Positions 54,475 through 64,000 of a stretch of DNA of 64,000 nucleotides are shown here, piece after piece. This DNA comes from Romanomermis culicivorax. Lineage: Eukaryota; Nematoda; Enoplea; Mermithida; Mermithidae. Made by a program: the position numbers and the translations under genes. Location: assembly GCA_963922205.1 (NCBI GenBank), contig CAWUHX010000310.1, forward strand, positions 310,001-374,000, read 5' to 3'. Positions within the stretch are counted from its first letter, which is position 1. Every line of letters starts with the position of its first letter. The notes under the pieces were generated by a model, which was not told the origin of the DNA, did no database searches, and was given only the letters and a program-made list of their open reading frames with translations.

Positions 54475-54939
54475 CAGTATTTTTTTTTGTACTTTATAAA
54501 CGAAATGGTCCAGAGTACAAACAAAAATTTGGGCTTCGTTTGTACCGGTACAAACAAAAATTTTTGGACAAAAAAATTTTTTGTTACTCAACAGCTGTCA
54601 GTATTCAGTATCAATGAACTCTGTAGGACTTGTTTGTTATGCATCCACATCGAAAACGACAAACTAGCAGATGTGGCATAATAATAAAAGCTTTTTGTGG
54701 AGTATTTCACTAGTGCCTGTTATGCGCCTCATGATCAAGTGTTTTATGTGTCTGAATTTGTAGCCTTTTTATGTGTCTCGTGGAAATAGCCAACATATTC
54801 ATATTTCACAGCATGTTTGTTGCATTTTATAACAATGAATTCTTTTTTCAGCAATTTTTCGCAAATTTTGAAGTACAAACGGTTTTTGAGAGGTCGTTTG
54901 TACCAGTACGAATGAACCGAGTACAAAAAAAAAACACTG
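54475..54939. mobile_element. Non-autonomous element, TTTGTAC-ended subgroup (C4)
   Basis: Ends CAGTATTTTTTTTTGTAC and GAGTACAAAAAAAAAACACTG; target duplication AACCCATC/GACCCATC, 7 of 8. Near-terminal palindrome TTTGTACCGGTACAAA at the left and TTTGTACCAGTACGAA at the right. It lacks the hairpin core, so it is a shorter relative of C1-C3. Confidence 0.75.
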
Positions 54940-54947
54940 GACCCATC

Positions 54948-55928
54948 TCAGATTCTAAACTGGTATATTTGGGTGGGAAAAGAAATAATACGTACAGTAA
55001 TATTGAAAAATACTTCCTCAGCCACATTCAACTTATATTTCGAAAAAATAATAATACTGGGCAAATTTTTTGAAGATTACCAAGAAAAACGAAAAAGAAA
55101 AATAACAAATTTTTATGCACTTGCCGAAAAGAAAAGATCATTTTTTGGCACCAAGATGACAAATTCACCAGAATATGAAACATAATGGAAACAAACGCAA
55201 TAATATTACAGGTACTGTGATGAAGTTGCAGGCGGCGAATTGCAAGTAGGCACAGGAATGTTTGAATATTGACAAAACATTTCAATAAAGCAAGGTTACA
55301 CTGCAAACTGGGGCGGCATAAAAAATGACGTAAAATCCAACAGGACTAGGGCAAGTAACGGCCAAAATTTTCCAGCAATACTGTAATGGTAGCTGCTAGT
55401 TGACAATGTTTTGCATTCGGCAACATTTCATTCATCAGAGCAAATTCAAGTTACTAATCGTAACAATCAAATTATACTGCTCACTCATGGCTGTCAGCAA
55501 GAATAAAGTTCATTGGAGCAAAAGGTCGAGATTGTATAGGCATGAGTGTATGCCTAATGAAAAACACTGCTGACGTTTGGATCCCGATTCTTTTCGTGCA
55601 CCGAGGTAAAGCATAAATCGTAATAATCTCTCATCAATTATGTGGGACCTGGAAATGATCGAATTCCAATCTGACAAACTAAAGGAAGGGCAACCTGAAA
55701 AGAAATACAACATACAATTAACACACTATTCCATCAATATTCATTTCAATTTTCATTTTTTCAATTTCATCACGATTTTTTTCTTTTTTTTATACAGTAA
55801 TTCTCCATCAAGCACACAAAATTCAAACAAGCCAATTCGTTGAAAAACCCCTAAAACCTCAAAAATGAAAATAAAAAACCCCTAAAAAAACCCTGAAATA
55901 AAAAACCCCTAGAAAAACCTCAACGCCC
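54948..55928. other. No recognisable gene
   Basis: Short open frames, AT-rich, ending in AAACCCCTA-rich simple sequence near 55845-55975 (repeated AAAACCCCTA). Nothing identified. Confidence 0.4.
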
Positions 55929-55959
55929 TCAAAAAACCCCTAGATTTGGGGAAAAACCC

Positions 55960-57150
55960 CAAACTTGGCAACACTGGTTGAAGGTAGGGGAGCTAGCTCT
56001 GCCTCTGCTCCTGCGCTCAGACAAAACTCGCAGTGTCCTGCAGTCTGCAGTATTATGTGTTATGTTCTTAGGGAACTCACACCATGGCTTTATGGGGTCT
56101 TGGGAGACTTGACCTCCCAGGCTGGTGCCGCGTATGGCCACATCAGACCAATTTTCCATCTGTCTACTATCAACCTTTTGCTGGAGCTGATCGAATCTTT
56201 CGACCAGTTGTACCATTTCTTTAGACATTTTCAACAGAAGAGACTCCTTCTTACCTTTTTCGGTCTGAGCCCTAGGAGCTTCCGGAACTGGAATCTCCTC
56301 CATTTCAGGTGAATCACTTCTAGACCTTTGGGTCTGGGCTGGTACCTGATTACCTAAACTTTGATATGGTTGCCAAAACCTTTGTCTCTGGCTCTGTTGA
56401 AAACCCTCTGACTGATTCCTAGCAACTACTGCAATTTCAGGATCATGCCCACTCTACATGATAACAATTGGATCCTGCTGAGTATCCTTGAGTCCATACC
56501 TTTGAAAGACATTTTTATATCTTCGTTCAATATCATGAACTTCTACTGCCAAGTCATACCAAGTTCTAAAGGTATGCTTGGAATTTTTCAGTTCAGACTG
56601 AAATGTGGGATCACTCTTATACACAAATGTGTCAATAATCAGTCTCTGCTTTGACATCACCCTTAACAAGTTCGACTAATGTACTGACTCTCTTTAAGAA
56701 GTCAATGGCCTGTTCGTTGGGTCTTTGTTGGATCTCAAACAATTCCCTGGATAACATTTCCACGTTACATTCTGGTTCAAAGACATTAATTATGGCTCTC
56801 CTGGCCTCACTATAGGTCATGTTGTCACTTGCAACAGCCTTTGGTCTGCCATTAGAAAGCCTCAGCAGTGCTTCATACTTAGCTGATTCAGGTGTATCCC
56901 TACGGAATTCCCCTTCTAGTGCTGTCAAGAAGCTAAGCACTTGCTGATTTACCATACCCTCTTCTGAGAAGTTTGGGTAGCACAGCTTTAATGGAGATGC
57001 CAACAAATAATTTGGCACAAGTGTTTTTTTTTGTTTGCTGCCATTTATTATGGCATGGCTAATAACTTGCTGATGCAGATGCAGGTCTTCGATCATGACA
57101 GAATAGAGCCCAAACAGATCAATACGGTTGCCCTTCATTTTTACCAACAA
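55960..57150 (-). pseudogene. Decayed retrotransposon gag (Ty3/gypsy-like)
   Basis: Minus-strand frames join in order. 57150-56632 encodes a capsid-like helical domain with QVLSFLTALEGEFRRDTPES, YSEARRAIINVFEPE and ELFEIQQRPNEQAIDFLKRV. 56669-56454 continues with IIDTFVYKSDPTFQSELKNS and YDLAVEVHDIERRYKNVF. 56303-55929 ends with a coiled stretch and WCEFPKNITHNTADCRTL. The last block aligns with the C-x2-H-x4-H-x4-C knuckle of the related ORF at 62043-62969, but the first His is Pro. Frameshifts separate the three pieces. The N-terminal codon of the first frame is TTG; an ATG follows four codons later. No pol domain is attached. Confidence 0.65.
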
Positions 57151-57159
57151 TATTCAGCA

Positions 57160-59628
57160 ATTCCAGGGCACATGAATCGTGAAATGGTACTAGGGTCTCA
57201 GGCCATGGAAGCTGATCAGGTACAGCCTAATATGGTGTACCATATGATGAAGTGCGAGATGTACAACTGTTGGGCTATTCAGATGCAGGGAAATAACACA
57301 GGTTATTATACCACGCCAAGAGAGTGTAACCCAGCCAGAGGATGAGATGTCCCATTGCGGAGTGGATTTTACCCGCTACTCCCAAGAGATAGCAAGCCAC
57401 TCAAAGATGATGGGTATAGTGAGGACAGTGATCCCGACGACATTCGGGATGTTCAAATGCCAGACTGGAGTAATATCAGCCGAGATATACTGGAAAATCT
57501 CAAAAGTGTCTTATTGGGATTTAGATGGGAAGATATCGATGATGCTGTATGAGAACGCTAAGCTATACTGGCTACAAGCCAGGAAGCCTGATGAGATCCC
57601 ACAAGAGGCATTTTCTGGTAATAACCATTACCCAGTGGACATAGAAGGCCATAAAGGAGTCTATAAGACAAACTTTTATACCCCAAACTTGGCCAAGATA
57701 TCAAAAGTTTTAGATGAGCGAAACTTTATAGAGTTAGAGCAAATCTGTAAATTTTTGCCTTTGACCTATCATTTGGCATGGCCTAATTCTAGAGCAGAGT
57801 GCAATTTTGAAACAGCACAGCTGCTAAATTATAGTTTTCTAAATAGTTATAGTAGAGACGGCTAGGAAGCGATCAAATGCATGTCCTGGAAGTCAGGCGA
57901 CGGCCTGGCTTACTATTTAATATTAGCAGCAATGTTGCCACCATCGGAACCCTAAAATCCAGTTAAAACAGGGGTATACGCATGGCAGAATCGGTTCAGA
58001 TTTGTCCGCCATGATTTAGAGAAGCCGAGGAAGCCTTGCAAATTGGTGACTACAAATCATTACTAAAAGATGAAGCTTATAAGGTAAATCCTCATTATTA
58101 CCTAACCTTTTATTATATAGGCTTCGAGACTTTGACATTGGGATTGCAGTATCCCATGAGGGAAGATGCAGAGCCAACCAATTACCCTACAGCATACGCT
58201 CCACGAAATCCACTCTAAATCAGACCAGAATTTGTCAGCAATAGCTTCCGGGAGAAAACATTGGCTTCGGACATGCCGGGGTATACATTAATGTATACCC
58301 CAGCCGGTGAGTTGGTATCTAAAGTACCTTTAAATCGTCCTTCAGTATCCTAAACAGCGCAAGCTGGAGGGTCAGGATAGGTTAAGACACAGCCGCAAGT
58401 GCCGGCACTGGTGGTCAAAACACAACAACCAGCTTTGGACACCAGAGCTATGCAAGCTGCTGCAGTAGTAGTCATGGTGCCGCAGCCAACCCAACCAGCA
58501 GTGGCACAGCCGACTCCAGTACCTCAGGTACAGCAACCAGTAGAAGTAGAACCGGAAGTAGTCACCATCATGCAAACTGTGTCTCTGGCGCCAGCTGTTT
58601 TACCAGCTAAAATAAAACAGCTGTCGCCGAAGATACGGAATTCAGACTCCGAGTCCAATTTGGAGGAGGAAGAAGAAGGTGAAATTCCGGAGTCTAAGAG
58701 CCAGACAGCGGAGGAAAAAGACTCCATGGAAGCCAAAACTCAGCAACAAGAAATTGAGGAGGAAAAAATCCAAACTCAAATAGATGAAGCCACGACTAAA
58801 ATGTCAGGAATTGATGTCAGACTGGATAAGATGCAAGAAGCATCCCAGGAGATACCTGTCTAAACTAAAGATTCTAAGGAATTTGATTTGCAAGCGTGGC
58901 AAGAAGCCCTTCAGGCTAAGATTCAAGAACAAAAAAGGCTGGCGCAGCAGGAATTCCTGCGCCAGAGGGCATTGCAGAAAAAGTTGAAGGAGCAGGCATA
59001 TGCCGATGATAGCTCAGATTCAGCTATAGCAGCAACAGAGCTGATGAAGAGGGGAAAATTTTGTCAGAAAGGAATCCCTGGAGTGTATTCTCCTGAAAAC
59101 ATTCAGCAGATGTTGGCTGAAGGTATGTCGGAAAAATTCACCGACCATCTAGGCAGAGAAAAGGTAAGACGCTGACAAAGGTCAAGTAAGGCCCGAGCAT
59201 GTAGACTGGCAGCCGAACAGCAGCAGCAAGGAAGGCCTGTAACTGGCTTGGAAAATGATGCCTACGACACGGCCGAAGAGATGACAACCCCAGAAATATT
59301 GACAACGCTAAAGTCGAAAACAGAGACTTCAAAGAGTCAAACGAAAACGGAGACTTCAAAGAGTCAAATAAAAAGGGAGACCTCCAAGGGTCAAATGAAG
59401 TCAGACAGAGTGACAACATCGACTGCCTCGTACACTCAGATGCAAATGGTATCAAAAACCGGCGGAGAGATTAGTACTTCTTCTGGCAAAACTAAGTCCG
59501 TTCCCACAAGCTATACCGCTAAAAGTAAGAAACCAGCGGGAAGCATGTTGGTATGTTATGTTTATAAGTCTCTGCGGATGTCCGAGGATGTCAGCAATAT
59601 AACTCAAGTCCTATTGGCTTGTACCTAA
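57160..59628 (+). pseudogene. Long decayed coding region, probably retroelement-derived
   Basis: One frame stays protein-like over nearly 2.5 kb, with about seven in-frame stops and a frame change near 57550. It divides into a start with MNREMVLGSQAMEADQVQPN, then a globular-looking segment (TPNLAKISKVLDERNFIELE, LAWPNSRAECNFETAQLLNY), a low-complexity Pro/Val/Gln segment (58400-58560), an acidic stretch [18 protein letters not shown], a Gln/Glu/Arg helical stretch (58864-59000) and a three-fold ETSKSQ repeat (59320-59400). No known domain is recognised. It is oriented away from the minus-strand gag at 57150 and begins a few bases from it. A gag or structural protein of another mobile element is the best guess. 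Confidence 0.45.
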
Positions 59629-59879
59629 TCGACTACTGTAGGTCACTCAAAGGAGCTTCCTATTAGTAATCAACTAAACACAGTGCAACAGTTCTCAAGC
59701 AGAAATAAACACAACCTTCAGTTGCTATACAGCAACTGGAATCCAACAGCTTGCACCTGAAAAACTAGCAGAATACTCCAGAGAACCTTACCCAATAGTT
59801 CCCGTAAAAGTCGGGGATGTGAGACGCTGCTGCAGAAAAATATATGGGCCCAATATAAATCTCGATTGCCACCAAACAA

Positions 59880-60160
59880 TCAATAAATAAACACCAATCG
59901 TCCGTCCCACTTTATTGGCGTAAAAAGAACAATAACAAAGGATGACGGACGGGCAGCTCGCACAAAATAAACATTAAATTATGAGAGAATGATCATAACC
60001 TATCACATATTGCCTTATAAAGGCAGTCATGCCCACGTAATGACGCCTTCTCGCCATTTTCACAATTTGCATGGATGGGATGCCTGCTACCGTAAGTGCA
60101 TCCCCAACATCCCTCGGGCCTTGAAACTGACCAACGGGAGGTGAAGAAGGAAATCGTGAG
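59880..60160. repeat. Possible LTR segment related to 41000-41285
   Basis: Shares AAATTATGAGAGAATGATCA and TTGCATGGATGGGATGCCTG followed by CTACCGTAAGTGCATCC with the earlier repeat. CGTCCGTCCC and GGATGACGGACGGG flank an inner segment. Edges not defined. Confidence 0.4.
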
Positions 60161-60214
60161 CAGGACTTTTACCTTTTACTGTGTGACCTACTACTGGATC
60201 CCAACTCCATAAAA

Positions 60215-60293
60215 GATTATGATCCGACCCCGAAGGGTGTACGGGTCATAATCGTCATGACCTGACCCTGAAGGGTGTACGGGTCATGACAAC
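60215..60293. repeat. Short tandem and inverted repeat
   Basis: GACC(C)GAAGGGTGTACGGGTCAT occurs twice, 35 bases apart, and each copy is bounded by GTCATGACC-type inverted words, so the segment can fold into hairpins. Confidence 0.6.
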
Positions 60294-60566
60294 CTCCAAC
60301 GTCAAGTCTTTTACAAGGTTACCCAGGTCTGTCCACTGAGATGCTGTGGCAGGATCGATCATTGATCCAGCATCTGACAGATCGACGACTCTGCGCCGGC
60401 TTGACTTTCCCTGGCTCCGCCAGTGTGCCTTGAGGCTCCTAGGTACCTTCCTCCACAGTTGATCGTTTCGTCCCATTGAGTGATGTGAAGTGTCTTTGGT
60501 AGCAGGTCCATATATCCTGCATAATTGCGTTGTTATCGTCTTTTCCGCCAGTGTAGTGGGTGACAT
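60255..60566 (-). CDS. Unrecognised ORF of 103 codons
   Basis: Starts at an ATG (MSPTTLAEKTITTQLCRIYG) and runs to 60255. It is basic in the middle (KSSRRRVVDLSDAGS). No family is recognised. Neighbouring sequence is repeat-like, so it is probably part of a mobile element. Confidence 0.3.
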   Translation of the reverse strand: MSPTTLAEKTITTQLCRIYGPATKDTSHHSMGRNDQLWRKVPRSLKAHWRSQGKSSRRRVVDLSDAGSMIDPATASQWTDLGNLVKDLTLEVVMTRTPFRVRS

Positions 60567-61277
60567 TTTTGAGTTTAAAAAATCTAAATAAAATAGACAT
60601 CAAATCACATAAAAAACAACGAAAGTATTAAAATAATTTGAAATCGAGAATAAATGTGTGATGTACACATAAATAAATTTTAAAAGATCAACAGCAAATC
60701 AAAAATTGTTTTGAAATTTGAATTTGAAAATTTAGGAATTTTGAATAAGAATTGAATGAAATTGAATGAGAATTTGAATTTTTGGCCAAAATTGTTGCGG
60801 TTAAATTACTGCTGTTGTCCACCGCCTTTAAACTGCTACTGTATCCTGGTATCTGTGACCTTATTTTCAGCTTGGTTATGCCATTCTAGCTCCATAGCCT
60901 ATTTTCCGGTGTACACTTCAACCTTCCAACATGAGCAGTTTTTTCTCTTCCATGAATTCAAAATTCTATGTGATACAGACTTCACTCCAAACATCGAGTT
61001 CCCTAAGCAACCATAGTTGCTATGCAGAGTCCTATTGGTTTGATGCGATCATCTGGTCACAAATGGGGTCATTGCTGCTTTGCAGGTATACCTGCAGTTA
61101 CAGCTTGACTTACCATAAACAAGAATAACTATCATTTAGATTTGACTCAAATCTGTATGGACATATACACATCACTTTCCACCATGAACAACTTCAATGC
61201 GGGGGAAAATTGTGATTGTTAGGTGCCATAGTCACAGAATTTGGTTGGCTAGTAAGACAATAAGGAGAATGCCACCT

Positions 61278-61622
61278 TTACGGATACCCACACTCGATCC
61301 AAACTCTTACCACTCGACTCTGCAGTGTCTCTGTCCAACATTCTATTGACAACTCCATGCCTCGGAATTCCAAAAATTGATTTAGATAGAACCCTTTCAG
61401 GTTCTGTTTTGAAATGAGAAAATTTGAAACCAAGGGCTTTAAATATATAGCATCAATGCAAATGGTTTGGTCAGTGACAAAATTTAAAGTTCTGGCATTT
61501 CTGCCGTGACTCTGTAATTTCATCTTGACTATTCCATAGCATACTGTATCTGATACACTTCGTTTCTCATTTGCCCTTTGGTCGCCCATTGAGCAGTATG
61601 AGCATGAAGTCATCATTCCCAT
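61278..61622 (-). pseudogene. Possible downstream fragment of the 62-kb gag element
   Basis: An open frame of 114 codons lies about 0.4 kb downstream of the gag ORF on the same strand (VTDQTICIDAIYLKPLVSNF). Position suggests the protease region of a retroelement, but no D-S/T-G motif is visible, so the assignment is weak. Confidence 0.25.
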
Positions 61623-62042
61623 AGCACCTAAAATGGACTGACTCTTCCCGCTGAAAAATTCAAAAAATCAACTCACCATCAGCATAGAAAAGAAAATTTT
61701 GATTTATTGCCGATATCCTGGCTGACTTGCCTGATGTGCTCGTCCAATACAATTTCTTTGATGATCGAGCAAATTGTTCACTCGTTTTTTCAATTTGGAA
61801 AAAATCTGAATTTCTAAAAATTTCTAATGACAACATTAAGGCAGTAAGACAATCTTGAAAATATTTGAGAGTTGAAAAAGAAGATGAAAAAATTTGATTT
61901 TGAGTGCAGAAATATTTAAAAAATTGAACTGTAACAATACAAAAATAAAATTCAAAAATACTGTGCAGCTGTGTCAACTGCATGAACTGCCGTAAGGTGC
62001 TGTTCCTCCTTTCAGACGATTATGGCACCTTTGGCATTCATA

Positions 62043-62969
62043 TCACCTTTCACCATCATACTTTCTCTTGAACATGAATACCTCATTGACCTTGAGGTGA
62101 TTTATTTCCAAATTGCAATTCTCAGTTCTTTCAGAAATCATCTGATCTCGTAACTTCTGAGGTTGTTTTACCATATTCAGGTGTTCAACTTCTTCTGTTT
62201 GAGTCCAGTTTGACTTGAAGTGAACTTCGAATTTAGACTTCTCCTTCTCTAACAATTCCCCATTCACATTCTTCACCTTTACTTTAACACTCTGTGGCAT
62301 TTGATCCTGTACAATGATGCTATTTATCACATCTGGCTTCTTCTTTTCACCTTTGTCTTCTTTCTTAGCTATCATATTTTCACCACAATTTGCTTTCAGA
62401 TCTGTCCCTAAAGACGTGACTGATTGCTTCTGAGGCTCAGATGACAGCCTTGAAATAGGACTGATGAAATTAAGCTTTTGACTCACAGGTAGTGATTGCT
62501 GCATATGCTGAATATTGAGTTTCTCTCCACTGATACATTCATGAAAATTTGCAGACCATTGATGTTTATCTTGATTTGCAGTATTTCCAAGGCATCTGAC
62601 TTGATTAACTCTCTCAACATTTGCTGCATTACTACTTACAGTGTGTCCAGACTGTATACCACAACCAAATCTACTGTCTCTACCATATTCATTTTCCCAC
62701 TTTGTCTTTTGTCTGTTCCTGATAAAATTCAGGCTTCGACAGTCCAATGTATCATGGGAGTAATTCCTATGGTAATTACAGTATGGCTTCTTGACCTTTC
62801 TACCTTGTTGATTCAGGATTTTTCCCTCCTCAACAGTTGCAGTCAAGTCTTTTAAAGCTTGGCTGTTAGCTATAGTCCTTTCACACAAACTTTTGAAACT
62901 TTGCATCATCTTGGCAAGCAATATAGATATCTTCAGTATGAGGGATTCACTATTAGATGAATCCCTCAT
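62043..62969 (-). CDS. Retrotransposon gag C-terminal part with zinc knuckle
   Basis: An ATG-started frame of 308 residues. After a short helical N-terminus it has KPYCNYHRNYSHDTLDCRSL, a C-x2-H-x4-H-x4-C knuckle of a type known from gypsy-like gag proteins. The long polar, Lys/Glu/Gln-rich remainder has no catalytic motif. The true capsid domain should lie upstream, but there the sequence reverses direction at a palindrome (62927-62980), so the N-terminal half has been lost. The start codon itself lies inside the palindrome and is probably accidental. Confidence 0.6.
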   Translation of the reverse strand: MRDSSNSESLILKISILLAKMMQSFKSLCERTIANSQALKDLTATVEEGKILNQQGRKVKKPYCNYHRNYSHDTLDCRSLNFIRNRQKTKWENEYGRDSRFGCGIQSGHTVSSNAANVERVNQVRCLGNTANQDKHQWSANFHECISGEKLNIQHMQQSLPVSQKLNFISPISRLSSEPQKQSVTSLGTDLKANCGENMIAKKEDKGEKKKPDVINSIIVQDQMPQSVKVKVKNVNGELLEKEKSKFEVHFKSNWTQTEEVEHLNMVKQPQKLRDQMISERTENCNLEINHLKVNEVFMFKRKYDGER

Positions 62970-62980
62970 ACTGAAGATAT
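62927..62980. repeat. Perfect 23-bp palindrome with 8-base spacer
   Basis: ATATCTTCAGTATGAGGGAT..TTCA and its exact inverse flank CTATTAGA. It marks the junction between a minus-strand gag fragment and a plus-strand gag-like fragment. Confidence 0.9.
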
Positions 62981-63000
62981 TTTTCTTCTATTTCACTCAG

Positions 63001-63323
63001 CCCCTAGACAACTGGGGAGAGACAATGTATTCTCAAACCCTGCCCCATACTGGGGTAGGCTGGGGTATGGCAGAGGTCAAGTCAGACGAGGCTTCCAAGG
63101 GAGCCCTCAGCAACCCTACAGAGGCCGAGGAAACTGGCAACACCAAGGCCAAGACCCGGATGTGCAATTTCATTTTGAACCGCTTGGCAGATATTGTGAA
63201 GGCCAACAAGGCCAGAACCAAGGCCAAGAAGGAGGTCAGACCCGAGGCCAAGGCCAGAGGGGGGGATACTATCCAGGAAGGCCTTGAGGAGGCTATAGAC
63301 ATGGTGGTCAGCGGCAGTAAATA
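63001..63323 (+). pseudogene. Glycine/arginine/glutamine-rich gag tail
   Basis: The frame beginning PRQLGRDNVFSNPAPYWGRL continues with YGRGQVRRGFQG, YRGRGNWQHQGQD and GQTRGQGQRGGYYPGR. A TGA at 63271-63273 interrupts, and the same frame goes on with GGYRHGGQRQ before a final stop. RG/RGG-rich tails bind RNA in many gag and host RNA-binding proteins. The longer overlapping frame ending at 63324 is a shadow. A retroelement origin is inferred from the neighbour. Confidence 0.5.
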
Positions 63324-64000
63324 GCAGCGCAATTTTGGCCCAAAATTATCTTTTTTCATACAAATTTTTATTAATTTCATAACAAAACCCAAAAATACTA
63401 ATAAAATTACAAAAATCCAAAAAAATCACAAAACCATAAAACCCAAAAATATTATTTAAATTTCAGTACTGCTGGCCAACAAAAAATTTCTTTTTGACAA
63501 AACCATTGCAAAAAGCAACCACAAAAAAAAATTTCAAAAATTTTTTGCCACATTTTGCTCAATTTTTTAGCACATTTTATTTTTGTGATATCCATACATT
63601 CCCGCGTCGTCTTTTTGTATCGTAAATATAATCTCGTATTTTAGTTCATTTTAGAGAAAATATAGAGACACGGGAAAGAGATTTGCATGTGATTAGACTG
63701 ACGACCAACAACTTGCAACAAAATGCAGACTGTACAATGGAACCTGAAATGGACCCAATTCGGCATCGAGGGAAACGTCATACTCCTTAGGGCAGGAGGT
63801 ATTCCATCAAAGCGGAGGTCAAAATGGACATCACTTGCCAGCCATTGGGGCGAAGTCCTTGGTATTTGTTGTGTCCAATGACCATTACAGTAGTCTGAGC
63901 TAGACAGACTGGGAAACAGGGAGTCGGCCGGATGGTAGACTTTTTGGTTATTTTTCTAATGTCGGGGTAACCCGGCCAAAAGTTGTTTTTCTACTTCCCG
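63324..64000. other. No recognisable gene
   Basis: An A-rich stretch (63360-63560), then unique-looking sequence to the window end. Nothing identified. Confidence 0.4.

Noticed and set aside
58372..59455. Minus-strand frames opposite the 57-59.6 kb relic
   Set aside because: Shadows; the plus-strand frame has the coherent composition and repeats.

Overview
The window looks like animal nuclear DNA, most probably from a nematode. The evidence is AT-rich sequence, genes split by short introns (56-76 bp in the tightest cases), 3' splice sites of the form TTTTAG/TTTCAG, splice-acceptor-like sites just before two start codons, and a short degenerate array of hexamers related to TTAGGC, the nematode telomere unit. 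The species cannot be named from the sequence.

Only four host genes can be supported. They are (1) TOMM7, the small subunit of the mitochondrial outer-membrane translocase (16940-17172, +, 2 exons, 50 aa); (2) an NDRG-family gene immediately downstream (17439-25348, +, 12 exons, 462 aa); (3) a single-exon, minus-strand gene for a small secreted cysteine-containing protein (27114-27494); and (4) an alkaline ceramidase (41869-47281, +, 6 exons, 297 aa) with all its zinc and calcium ligands in place. Exon chains for TOMM7, NDRG and ceramidase were assembled by eye from reading frame, GT/AG sites and family conservation; each chain sums to a multiple of three.

Most of the rest is transposable-element debris. 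Recognisable coding remnants are a tyrosine recombinase (about 1745-2640), a LINE reverse transcriptase (13215-13860, -), a mariner transposase (27740-28790, -), two copies of one hAT transposon with perfect 8-bp target duplications (14483-16338 and 31532-33410), gag fragments of Ty3/gypsy-like retroelements (55.9-63.3 kb), and an element flanked by LTR-like direct repeats (47350-51180). Around them lies a dense set of non-autonomous elements. Many have 8-bp target duplications and are nested two or three deep, so relative insertion ages can be read directly.

The most unusual pattern is a group of non-autonomous elements (about 3.8-11.9, 20.8, 24.8 and 54.5 kb). Several of them share one internal core, including a very stable hairpin palindrome, but each subgroup carries a different short palindrome near its ends (GGCACA, TTCCAC, TTCCTC, GGCTTGT, TTTGTAC, CTGCA types). 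This looks like a modular family whose termini were exchanged or diversified, perhaps to follow different transposases. It is not a previously named family that I recognise. Repeat family letters (A-Q) used below are labels for this annotation only.
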